64,000 nucleotides of DNA from Aquatica leii (taxonomy: Eukaryota > Arthropoda > Insecta > Coleoptera > Lampyridae). Numbering within the stretch: the first letter of the stretch is position 1; the number at the start of each line of letters is the position of its first letter. The stretch lies in the NCBI GenBank assembly GCA_035610365.1, contig CM069432.1, positions 4,836,001-4,900,000 of the forward strand. Direction: 5' to 3'. The translations under genes were made by a program, and so were the position numbers. Positions 1-9,700 of the stretch are shown piece after piece. Below the pieces are notes generated by a model. It was not told the origin of the DNA and did no database searches. It saw only the letters and a program-made list of their open reading frames with translations.

Positions 1-451
1 TTCGACAATTTAAATTGTCATGAACAGTTAAACTGAAAGCAAATAAATTAACAAAAATAATTAAAAATTTAAAAGATCTTACAAACTATATAAAATTGTC
101 AAATGTCAAAAAATTAAATAGAAACTGATGTTAAATGCACAGTCATAGGTGGTATGAAAATGAAAATGAAAAATAAAAAACTAAGTGAATTAAAATTGAT
201 TATTAAGAAGAGAAAAAATATTTAAATCAAGAATTTTATTAAAACAATTATCTGAATTTTCATTAAAAAGACGAAGAATTTCAAGAATATCAAGATGATT
301 AAGAAAAGAACTTTTGTTACAAAAATGAAGAAATTTAACAATAAGGTCAGAAGAAAAAGAATGAAGAGTAGATAAAGTATGATTAGCAAAAGAAGAACAA
401 ATGTTGGATATACCAGAATTTAAACACCTTTTATTAAAATAAATGTTCTTT
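1..451 (-). pseudogene. Penelope-like element copy A, 3' part (end of GIY-YIG endonuclease and 3' tail)
   Basis: Reading the minus strand, this stretch continues the endonuclease end of a Penelope-like reverse transcriptase: a frame with SNICSSFANHTLSTLHSF and DILEILRLFNENSDN closes with a stop at 190-192. The same tail occurs on the plus strand in copy B (about 9170-9470), and the 3' untranslated sequences also match (1-120 against about 9580-9670). The copy is cut at 451/452 by the gypsy element and resumes at 4390. A frameshift just after the cut shows it is dead. Its 3' end lies beyond the left edge of the window. Confidence 0.75.
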
Positions 452-618
452 TGTTAGACTGGCCTTTTATTTTAAATTTATTTTACATACTACAGATGAC
501 TTATCTTACTTACTTACTGCCAACTTAACTTGACCAAAAAAGTAAAAAACCTAAGTAAAGTATACATAGGGTGTTTTCAAAACTAGCTACTTAAAATCTA
601 TTCAAGTAAGGTCTTACA
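452..618 (-). repeat. Gypsy-1 LTR, downstream (3') copy
   Basis: Matches 4223-4389 with a handful of substitutions and no length change. In element orientation it starts TGTAAGACC and ends CTAACA, the usual TG..CA type termini. The modest divergence between the two LTRs means the insertion is not brand new. 448-451 (CTTT) is the left copy of the target duplication. Confidence 0.9.
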
Positions 619-681
619 ACTCGGCTGACCTGACTCCTGATCGACCTGATCAAGCGAGGAAGTGGAGGGGTTGTTTGCCGA

Positions 682-1676
682 TCAGGGCTTCAAATGAGAA
701 GCATCAAATACACCCTCAAAAGGCACCTGCGTTAGCTGGAATCCCTCGACATCCCTTACACAATATCTATCATTATTCAAGATCTTACAAATCACATACG
801 GACCCTTGAATTTGGGCAATAACTTTTTATTTACTCCCGCAGTTGACACATTATTTGCTACAACAACGTAATCACCTATATTGTAGGTTCTAGCCTTCTT
901 ATGCGATTTGTTATAATACTGGATATTGTATGTTCGCTTTTTCTCAATATTCGCGGAAGCATCCATACGAATCTTATGTAATCGCAATTTTGGTTATCTA
1001 ATAAGAGATTTCGAAGTCGATCGTCTACCACGCCCCGCTAGTCTATTCCAAATAACAATCGCGACGGAGTATTTCCGGTGGATTTACTCAACGTGTTGTT
1101 CATAGAAAATTCAACAGTCTCCAACACTTCATCCCAACAACTAGGAGAAGAGGTTAACTTTGCTAACATTGAAATGACTACGCGGTTCATTCTTTCTACC
1201 TGCCCATTACCCCGCGGTGTGCCGGTTGCAATTTTTACGTGTTGCACGCTCCTATTGGACAACGCGTCTTCAAAAACTTTTGACGTAAAAGCAGCGCCAC
1301 GATCGGATATGATACGTTGCGGTACACTATAATTTCGAAAATAAGATGAAATGTGCTTAACAGTTTCCTTCGCGTCGACGGATTTACACGCGTATAGTTT
1401 AACAAATTTAGTGAACGCGTCTATCAAGACTAAAATATGACGATTATTACTTCCGGTCTTCTCAAAGGGCCCCAGATGATCGACGTGTACGGTGGCGAAG
1501 GGGGCGTCACCCTTTGGAATTGCATGTAAAAAGCCCTCACTTTTACCATCCTTATTTGAATACACTATGCATTTCAAACAGTTCCCAATAAAATGCTTAA
1601 CCTTTTCCCTCATCTTGGGGAACCAGTAACTCCGCAAAATGAGCTCAACCGTCTTATCCACCCCGCAATGTGCCAT
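682..1676 (-). pseudogene. pol: Gypsy-1 integrase
   Basis: Integrase joins element cDNA to the target. The minus strand shows the zinc-binding region with NCLKC preceded by the start of an HHCC-type segment (MAHCGVDKTVELI), then the catalytic core. The first Asp is in HVDHLGPF (about 1480), the second in IISDRGAAF (about 1300) and the Glu in GQVERMN (about 1195). A C-terminal domain follows at 682-987 (KFKGPYVICKIL). Stops near 1035 and 990 separate core and C-terminal part. The upstream end is out of frame with RNase H, and the RNase H/integrase linker is missing. All three catalytic residues remain. Confidence 0.88.
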
Positions 1677-1689
1677 ACTTGAATGGTAC

Positions 1690-2997
1690 TTATGAATAAT
1701 TTGAATGAATGTTATAATTAAAATCCTGCAAGAAAATAACCCAACGCATTATCCGAGGAACAATCTCCTTTGACAACGTCGCACTAATACTATGGCAATC
1801 CGTAATGATAGTAAACAAAATCCCTTTTAAATAAATTTCGAACCGTTTGACCGAATATACTATAACCAAGCATTCGAGCTCATATCTATGGTAGCGACTT
1901 TCACACTCACTTGCGCGTTTGCTGTAATAAGCAATTGGGTGAAATTTCCCATCGCTCTGTTTTTGGAGCAAAATACCTCCAAACCCCAGTGCACTCGCGT
2001 CGCAATGTAGCTGGGTTTCTGCAGACACCGAGTAAATAGCTAACACAGGTTCTCTTACCAAGTGTTTCTTAATATACTCCATCGCCCCTAATTGACTTTG
2101 TCCGAACTCAAACTCGACGTCCTTTTTTACTAAATCAAAAAGTGGTTTGGCAAGAATTGAAAAATTTCTAATGAAACGTCGAAAATAACTGCTGAACCCC
2201 AAGAACCCGCACAATTCTCTAACGCTTCTAGGAATCGGGTACTCTACAACCGCTCTTACGTTTTCGGGATTTGGCCTAATGCCATCATCGCGTATTTTAT
2301 AACCCAAGTATTCCGTACTAGTTTGTAAATAACTACATTTATCTGTACGCAACTCCAACGAATTTTCTACTAACGTTCGAAAAACGTCCCTTAAAATGCT
2401 CATACTTTCATTAACGGTATTAGTGGCAATCATTATGTCGTCGAAGTAAACTAAAATTCTTCCGCTTGATATTAGATCGCGAAAAACCTCCGATATGAAT
2501 CTAACAAAAATCGATGGACTGTTACAGAAACCGAAGGGCAATCTCAAAAACTCATATTGCCCCTCCGGAGTCACAAAAGCCGTGTACTGTGACGAGCCTT
2601 CTTCCAACCGAATGTTATAAAAAACGTCTTTTAAGTCTAGCTTACTGAAGTATTTTTTTCCTTTTAAACTATCTAAATGATCGTCTATTGACGGAATTGG
2701 AAATCTATCCCTTATTGCGACTTTATTCAGATCACGATAATCAATACAAAGTCGTTTGGAACCGTCTTTTTTACTGACCAGAACTATTGGCAAAGCATAC
2801 GGCGAGATGCTAGGCCTTATTATCTCTCTAGCTAATAAATCCTCGATAATTTGCTTAACCGCGAGCTTATCAAAATGTGACAACCTCCTAGGTCGATAAA
2901 AAAACGAGGAATGGTTATCTTGTAACCTTATTGTAGCTAAAAACTTAATTTGAGATTCTTTACTTCTTGGAGCACTCAAATATTCAGTATTATACAA
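1690..2997 (-). pseudogene. pol: Gypsy-1 reverse transcriptase and RNase H
   Basis: Frame of 435 residues. RT comes first: PIVLVSKKDGSKRLCIDYRDL, then FSKLDLKDVFYNIRL, then LRLPFGFCNSPSIF, and the polymerase active site LVYFDDIMIA. RNase H follows with HCDASALGFGGILLQ and RYELECLVIVYSVKRF. The frame ends right after FNYNIHS, where other elements have a long linker before integrase; here the next coding signal (IHKYHSS then the integrase start) follows almost at once in another frame, so the linker was deleted. Its start overlaps the end of the protease frame by about 20 bp in a different phase. The RT core is undamaged at the motifs I can see. Confidence 0.9.
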
Positions 2998-3554
2998 GAA
3001 ATTTCCTCACCTATACTTAAATTTAAATTAGGTTCATCGCCCAAATCGATCAACATTAATTCATTAATTATATTCCCTTCATTCTCCCCTGCCGTTACAT
3101 TATCACAAATAGAATTAATAACAACAGTGTCCCCCAATGTAATTGTAAAATTCGGATTTAAAACAAAGTTTCTACCTAGTAAACATGAAACAGACATAGT
3201 TGAGTCAGGCACCACATAAAACAGATGTCGCATCTTAATATTATCATTAATACACAAAAGACAATTAAATTTACATAACATTTGTAAAGAACTACCATTA
3301 ATTCCCTGAAATTTAGTAATTTTAGCAGGCAAGATTTCGCGCAATGCTTCAGGCACCAAACTATCCTTGATAAGGGATATTGCACTACCCGTATCGATTA
3401 ATACACTTAAAGTAACACCTAATTCATTTACCTGAATCTCAATTGTGCATGGTCTCACAATTTCGGTTTCCTCCAACAAAAGAGTCGTTTCTCCATTGGT
3501 GGTGGAGTCCGCAGCAGCTTTTCGATGATCTACCTTTGGACAATCTCGTTTCAC
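2976..3554 (-). pseudogene. pol: Gypsy-1 protease with half of a gag zinc knuckle
   Basis: Retroviral-type aspartic protease. The catalytic triad sits in VLIDTGSAISLI, and LLGRNFVL is the flap-distal motif typical of these proteases. The frame opens with HVKRDCPK, which is the second half of a CCHC zinc knuckle; the first half is absent. Gag and protease are therefore joined through a deletion that also changes the frame. The end (GEEISCIILNI, stop at 2976) runs past the RT start in another frame. Confidence 0.82.
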
Positions 3555-4213
3555 ATGGGATGCAGCGAGACGTTATCAAACCCATCAATAATATAAGAAA
3601 TGATATCCTCTTCACATAAAGATAATCTGTTCGCAAGCATTACCTTTTCTTGGAAGTAAATGGCAAATTTCTCACCCCGCTTCCAACGCTTACTTTCAAA
3701 TTTTTTCATTAGCATCAGCCTATCGTCCTTGCAAGAGAACATAGACAACATCTCCAATTTTAAGTCTCCATATGATAAGGATGCATAGCTGGGCTTGCTG
3801 TGGAACCAAGCCAATCTACCAATCAATATTAACTTCATCGTTCTCGAATCTACAACGTAAGTGTCACGAACATTGCCAATCCGCTCATACCACTGCCTAA
3901 TGTCTTCATCTATTCCACCAGAAAACCACGACACAAGAGCTGCCAAATGCTCAACTTTGTGTACCGACCCCACTGATGTTTGGGTCGCGTGCACCACCGA
4001 TTCAGTCAAATCTTTAACACTGAAATTTGATAGGACAGCCCCCGCTGTTCCTTCAATATCACCATCCATCGCCAACGGTTGATCAACGGCCCCCGCCATC
4101 CTTGAATCTTCTGGGAATGACATAACCACACTTCTACCACGTGCTCTCAAGAAAATCTTAAACTTCTTTGCAAATAAACAGCACCCACCTAGACAACCTG
4201 TGTACAACCCCAC
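3551..4213 (-). pseudogene. gag: Gypsy-1 gag (capsid-like) frame
   Basis: A 220-residue frame directly downstream of the 5' LTR, in the gag position. It contains a capsid-like middle: LAALVSWFSGGIDEDIRQW, then a run ending in LSYGDLKLEMLSMFS and FAIYFQEKVMLANRL, of the kind seen in Ty3/gypsy gag (a Trp-rich start and a YF.EK helix). It ends abruptly after IIDGFDN, where the nucleocapsid zinc knuckle should follow. That the true start is the ATG at 4213 is uncertain, since the first residues lie very close to the LTR. Confidence 0.78.
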
Positions 4214-4222
4214 ACCTGAAGT

Positions 4223-4389
4223 TGTTAGACTGGCCTTTTATTTTAAATTTATTTCACATACTACAGATGACTTATCTTACTTACTTACTACCAACTTAAC
4301 TTGACCAAAAAACTAAAAAACTTAATTGAAGTATACATAGGGTGTTTTCAAAACTAGCTACTTAAAATATATTTAAGTAAGGTCTTACA
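4223..4389 (-). repeat. Gypsy-1 LTR, upstream (5') copy
   Basis: Same 167 bp unit as 452-618. 4390-4393 (CTTT) is the second target duplication. The internal sequence begins at 4222 with ACTTCAGGTGTGGGG on the minus strand, where a primer-binding site should lie; I could not match it to a tRNA by eye. Confidence 0.9.
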
Positions 4390-4835
4390 CTTTTAATCTT
4401 GTTTTAAATTTTCTACCAGTTTGTCCTACATAAGAACAATTGCAAGAAGAACAAGAAATTTTATACACTCCAGATGTATCTAAAGATAAAACAGAATCTT
4501 TATTATTAAGAATAAAATATTTTAAATTACTACGATAGATAGCAGCATTATCCGATTTAGTTTGAGAAAACTTATTTAAAGAAACGGTATAAACAAACTT
4601 TATAAAAAACATTGTTTAAAATATGAAGAGAATAACTATTATTATATGCTAATTATTAAATAGTATCAAATTCTTTATTAATACTAGACTTAGAAAAAGG
4701 AATAGAAAAGAGACGATTATTTTCAATGTTATTCATGAAGATTTCAGCAGCAAGAGGTGAAATATCAGATCCCATAGCTAAACCAGATGATTGAGAATAG
4801 AAAAAAAAATGGTTGAAATAAATTCACCGTAAAAA
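4390..4835 (-). pseudogene. Penelope-like element copy A, 5' part (RT fragment and GIY-YIG start)
   Basis: On the minus strand: SGLAMGSDISPLAAEIFMN (late part of the reverse transcriptase palm), then a jump over the active-site and thumb region to SIPFSKSSINKEFDT, then the frame at 4612-4385. That frame carries CSSCNCSYVGQTGRKF, a GIY-YIG endonuclease signature with paired cysteines as in Penelope-like elements. Joined across the gypsy insertion it continues into 451 downward. The copy is 5'-truncated at about 4835, meets copy B there head to head, and has an internal deletion removing the RT catalytic Asp pair. Confidence 0.8.
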
Positions 4836-5275
4836 GTACACATAAATATCAATCTTTATATTCTTTGCTCAATATTATCTTCTGTATTACATAAATGTGA
4901 GCTTGATTACTTAGACTTTAATATTAGAGATTATGTGTAGTGGTAATCTAATTTATTCCAATCTTTGTAAGAAACTCAATTTACGCAATTTACAGCTAGT
5001 TTCATTTCATTCACCTTTATATTATAATTTTTCATCTCATAATAGCAATTTTCTTATTCCGTCTCTTTCTATTCATCTATTAATTCTAATACTTGTACTG
5101 ATTTTGATTCACGCCACAGCTCTCACTCTCGCGTTCTTAATCTAAGTAATGTTTTTTAAAAAACAAATTGAAACTTTAGCGCTTTGTTCTGAAAACATAA
5201 TTCATTCTTCAGATTTACCTAATAGTAACGAAATTAGATATGAAATTCATAATAAATTGAAGAAATTTTTATATA

Positions 5276-6082
5276 ATGCCACATTCGATTGATGACAATT
5301 CTTGTTCATTATTAATATTTAAAATTAAATCTAATGATATTATTTCAGAAGCTGATAAGGGTAATTGCATTGTTATTTTTTCTCATTTCGATTATGTTAA
5401 TAAAGTTAAAGATGCTATTAGTGGAGGCGATTTTAAAGTATTTTTCAAAAATCTTATTTCTAGTTTTTGTTCGTCTCTTCTATCATATCTACAACTGTAC
5501 AATTTAATTTTTAATTCTCTTGAAAATAGAAATATATACTATTTTAAACTTATGAATCCCTCAACACCGCAAGTCAACCTGTTGTTTCTTTTTGCAAATT
5601 TCCTGTCTCTTCGCTTAACAATGTTATAAGAACTTATTCTAATTTTACTAATCAATATTATATTCTTAGTTCTTCTGACCTTGCCTCTAAAATTAAAATT
5701 TTCATTTTCCTTCTCCATCTGTTCTTGTATCTTTTGATGTTGTCAATCTTTTTCCATCGATTCCTCCAGAAGAATGTACTTTTCTTATTCGTAATTTGCT
5801 TTTGCGAATAGTTCTCTGGATATTCTAGATATTTGTTCTTTGCTCGATTTAATTTTTAAACAATTTTTTTTAAAATTTAATTTCAACTTCTATTCTCAAT
5901 CATCTGGTTTAGCTATGGCATCTAATATTTCACTTTTTGCTGCTAAAATGTTGATGAATAATATTGAAAATAGAATCCTTTCTAATTCTTTTCTTCTTTT
6001 TCTAATATGATTGGTTTTTAGTTTAGATATGTTGATGATTGCATTGTTCTCTTTAATGTTTGTTTAGAAGATTTAAATAATT
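5276..6082 (+). pseudogene. Penelope-like RT, N-terminal half of copy B
   Basis: Broken frames on the plus strand covering the fingers and palm of the reverse transcriptase up to the catalytic VDD and the following ED-L-N-N-F residues, which end exactly at the piggyBac TTAA at 6083-6086. Frame changes occur near 5530-5700 and 5990. The family copies RNA into DNA; this copy cannot be functional. Confidence 0.75.
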
Positions 6083-6086
6083 TTAA

Positions 6087-8586
6087 TGATAGAGCATACA
6101 AGACGTTGACCTGCTGGACGCTCTTCTAGAAGTAATTTTGTGCACATGCAGCTGTCCTTCGAGGAGGACGGTTATTACCTTCCTGCAGTACGAGCAAAAT
6201 AGGAGAACGCATGAACCACAGATAACCCCAGTTTATTGCGATATTTAATTGAATATACAGTGGCGTGGGTAAGAAATGGAAGAGGAGTTATATTATATTA
6301 TAAATGCAATAAATGTAAAAGTAGGTAAAACATTTAACAATGGAAATTCTTAAAAACAAACAAAAAACAGAATACATATTCTTAATAAAAATTTGTAATC
6401 GATCATTCAAACAGGTATTCCATGTTGGAGGTGATAAGTAAAACTATTACGTCCTGTTGTAGGAGCGCATATAACTGCTCGCACCCCGCAACCACTACAA
6501 TAAAAACTCGCCTTTTGCTGTACTTTTCTAATTCTACTGCAAATTATGCATTTTCTCTAAACTCTTTGCTTCTATTTAGTGGTACCAAGATATGTTCACC
6601 AGGTAGATTTTTATTTAGAACTTCATTTTAAACATCATTAATTGAGGTATCATTTACCTCATGGGACCACTGATTTCTTATTAGCTGCAGTGCAAGTGCT
6701 TCCATAAAATCGTTATGTTTGACAGCAGGATTGCGTTTAAAATATTTGTATGCCAAAAAGGCATTTGTTTCAATAATACCAAAGAGACTTGCGAACATAC
6801 TGTGTTGCCAACGCTAAGTATTCCAAACATCTTTCAAAGCCAGTCCACTCTAGCGAATATGATTATGTATATCAATGGCAGGTGCACCATCGAAGTACTC
6901 TTCAACTATTTGTGGTCTAGGAACTTCTTTTATAACACTCCTCCTAGCTTCATCAAGTCTCCTCTTTTTCGCAGGGCTTCCGTTAGTCGTAACTGTATGA
7001 ATTTTTCTGTCTCTCCATGCAAGATTTATTAATTTCGTATCAGGTGATTTAGTAGCTATTGTTACAGAAAATTGTCCTCTCAGCGGGGGACATCGTCTTT
7101 TATGCTCTGACATAGGATATTTTCTGGTTGCAGTTTTCACTATTCCAATGTAATATAATCCTCGAACATGTAATTCCTTTGCAGTCTTGAATGACGAAAA
7201 CCACGAGTCTCCGACTACAATTCTTCCTGTAGCATTCTTTCTGTTGCATAGCTTCCCTCCCCTCATTGGTTTCAACTCCAATCATTACTCCAGATTGTAC
7301 ATCTGAGATTGTCTTGCATTCGCATCCGACTCCTTTCGGTTTACCGGCATACCTCTAGCTTCTTTATTAAGCCCCTTTCCATACCATGCAAACATCGAGT
7401 CGTCAATTGTTAGTTTATAACCGGGTGTAAAGATGTCAGTTCACTTGGCTGTGGTCATCTCAAAGAAAGGACAAACTTCTCTCCAGTTATCAGTAGAAAG
7501 ATTATCACTGTCAGGCATAGAGAAAGAAATATTATTGAGTATTTCTTCAAACCTATGTAGTACCATTTTGAATCTTCGTCGGAAAGCAGGAGCAGGAAAA
7601 AGATCCGATATCTCGGTGCTCCAGTAACTTCAACGGTTGTGGTGAGTGTTCACTATCATTGCATACAGCAAACCAATTGCTTTATAGATTCTCCTTTTGT
7701 TATTGTCTTCCTCCTATCCCTCAATTTGGCATTACTGCATTGAAAGATGTTGTCAATATCTTCACAAGGGAAAAATGCGATCCAAAAATCTATTTTTTTA
7801 TGTCCTGCAAGTTCCGAACATGAATCTGTGGTTTATAACGGGTTTCCTTAAATTCATTCATGTTCACTAAATTGCTAAAATGCCACACAGTCTGATGTAC
7901 CACAATGTTGCTGTCGTCTTTATCGTCATCACTGTTATTAACAACTGAGTTGTTATCATTGTCATTTTTATTATTATTAATAAAACTTTCGTCATCGGTA
8001 GTCCCATCGGAAGATGATGACGAATCGCTTTCATTTTGACGAAACGATGACGATTGCTCTAATGATAACAAATAAGAAAGAACAAAACAAAATAACATTA
8101 TTAACAATGATAACAATAGAAACACTTACGATTCAGCAGATTGCTTAAACGTCCAAGCAAATTTTCTCCTCGGAGCATATCGAGAGAAATCTTTGTGGTG
8201 TTATTATCAATCTCCCACTTCACTGCAGCCAAATTTTTAGATTTTATTATATTCATCATTACACCATAACACTTTTCGTCATGCCACTGGTCTCCAAAGT
8301 GAAACTTACTCCATGTATGGTCATTTTTTCCATCAAATGTCGGTGCAGGCACCCAGACACGCTGCCCCTCACGAAACATTTTACGCCATAACTTCAACTC
8401 GTAACTTGCAAACTATACAAGCTATGACGACGAACAAGAAATGCGCTAATTAGTCAAAATGTGTAGAATCCAATGGTGTAAAGCATGTCCTGCTAATTAG
8501 ACGCAAAGTTTTCTTACGAGCGTTTAAATAAAGAACCTACCAGCAGGACTTACCGGTCTGCCAGAAGGACCTTGTACACTCCTTCA
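6087..8586 (-). mobile_element. piggyBac-like DNA transposon (piggyBac-1)
   Basis: A 2500 bp insert bounded by TTAA at 6083-6086 and 8587-8590, the target duplication diagnostic of piggyBac. The termini are imperfect inverted repeats: TGATAGAGCATACAAG at the left, and TGAAGGAGTGTACAAG read inward from the right. CTGCTGG motifs lie just inside both ends. Taking out the insert and one TTAA rejoins the Penelope-like frame without shift. Confidence 0.88.
6430..8397 (-). pseudogene. piggyBac-1 transposase of the DDE_Tnp_1_7 type, with one intron
   Basis: Exon 1 (8130-8397) holds a chromatin-like N-terminal piece (GQRVWVPAPTFDGKN). It joins through a 71 nt GT-AG intron (8059-8129) to an acidic linker (DSSSSSDGTTDDESF). 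Then come the CEDIDNIFQCSN segment, the core with KLTIDDSMFAWYGKG, GRIVVGDSWFSSFKTAKEL, and a C-terminal SLFGIIETNAFLAYKYF. This belongs to the transposase_IS4/piggyBac-derived family. The Asp in DSWFSS and the Asp pair in TIDDSM fit catalytic positions. Broken by a frameshift near 7790, stops near 7430, 7280, 6849 and 6810, and a degraded cysteine-rich tail. Confidence 0.8.
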
Positions 8587-8590
8587 TTAA

Positions 8591-9470
8591 TAATTTCATT
8601 AATTGCATTCATCCTAATATTTATTTTATTTATGAAATTGAATGTAACAACTCTCTTCCATCTTTAGATCTTCTTCTTTTACATGTAAATGAGAAATTTA
8701 GTTTTGAAATCTATTGCAAACCTACTTACACTGATTGCTTAACTCCGTTTTATTCTAGTCATCCTTATAATCATAAAATTGCTTTTTTTGGTTCTTTATT
8801 TAATCGTCTCTTTTCTTTTCCTCTTTCTAAGTCTAGTTTTAATAAATAATTTGATACTATTAAACAAGTAGCTTATAATAATGGTTACCTTTTTCATATT
8901 TTAAACAATGTTTTTTATAAAATTTGTTTATACCATTTCTTTAAATTTTTTTTTCAAAATAAATTGGATAATGTTACTATTTATCGTTCTATGCCTTATA
9001 TTAATTCTTGTTCTTTTTTTCTTAAAAATTATTTTAAAATGTATAATATTTTTATTTCTACAAATAGTAATTTAAAACATTTTGCTGTTTGTTTTTTCTT
9101 TAGATAAATCCGGTGTGCATAAAATTTCTTGCTCTTTTTGCAATTGTTCTTATGTAGGACAAACTGGTAGAAATTAAAATGATTAAAAGAACATATTTAT
9201 TTTATTAAAAAATATTTAAATTCTAGTATATCAAACACTTGTTCTTCTATTGCTAATCATATTTTATCGACTGGTGATTCTTTTTCTTCTGACCTAATGT
9301 TAAATTTCTTTATTTTTGTAACAAACATTCTTTTCTAATTCATCTTGAAATTCTTGAAATTCATTTTATAATGAAAATAATGAAAATGAAAATTCAGATA
9401 ATTGTCTTAATAAAATTCTTGATTTAAATATTTCTCCTCTTCTTAATAATATATTTTAATTTATTTTTTT
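8591..9470 (+). pseudogene. Penelope-like RT C-terminal half and GIY-YIG endonuclease, copy B
   Basis: Continues the frame cut at 6082: NNF then INCIHPNIYFIYEIE, LDLLLLHVNEKFSFEIYCKP (RT thumb), SHPYNHKIAFFGSLFNRLF, then the endonuclease with paired cysteines and SYVGQTGR (about 9140-9170), and the conserved NTCSSIANHILST tail. Stops are scattered from about 8850 onward. Same order as copies A, C and D in this window. Confidence 0.78.
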
Positions 9471-9700
9471 TTCATTTTCTTTTTCATTCCACTTATGGCT
9501 GTGTATTTAATGTCAGTTTCTATTTAAATTTTTTAATTTTTTGACATTCGTTATTCAATTTTCATAATTTTATATAACCTGTAAGCTTTCTTAATGCTTA
9601 ATTATTTTTGTTAATTCATTTGCTTTTAGTTTAACTGATAATGGCAATTTAAATTGTTGCAACTGGTTTTATAATAAATATACTTGTGGATTGACTTAAA

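Larger units (their letters stand above)
452..4389 (-). mobile_element. Ty3/gypsy LTR retrotransposon (Gypsy-1), defective, inserted in Penelope-like copy A
   Basis: A complete insertion of 3938 bp: two 167 bp LTRs in direct orientation (452-618 and 4223-4389), each beginning TGTAAGACC and ending CTAACA on the minus strand. A 4 bp duplication flanks it (CTTT at 448-451 and 4390-4393). The order on the minus strand is 5' LTR, gag, protease, RT/RNase H, integrase, 3' LTR, which is Ty3/gypsy gene order. Length is short for an autonomous member, because sequence is missing at the gag/protease, protease/RT and RNase H/integrase boundaries. No envelope frame is visible. Confidence 0.92.
4836..9700 (+). 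mobile_element. Penelope-like element copy B, split by piggyBac-1
   Basis: Plus-strand relatives of copy A. Recognisable parts: a diverged N-terminal region (about 4870-5280), SEADKGNCIVIF at about 5350 (a conserved start of these RTs), QSSGLAMASNISLFAAKM at about 5900, VDDCIVLF (RT active-site Asp pair, about 6035), then the piggyBac insert. It resumes at 8591 with NCIHPNIYF and the RT thumb, then the GIY-YIG endonuclease with CSYVGQTGR at about 9145, and a 3' tail to about 9700. Many stops and frameshifts. Removing 6087-8590 restores an uninterrupted codon series across the junction. Confidence 0.82.

Noticed and set aside
4933-5145. Plus-strand 70-codon leucine-rich frame
   Set aside because: Falls within the degraded N-terminal part of Penelope-like copy B; the hydrophobic look comes from AT-rich out-of-frame translation.
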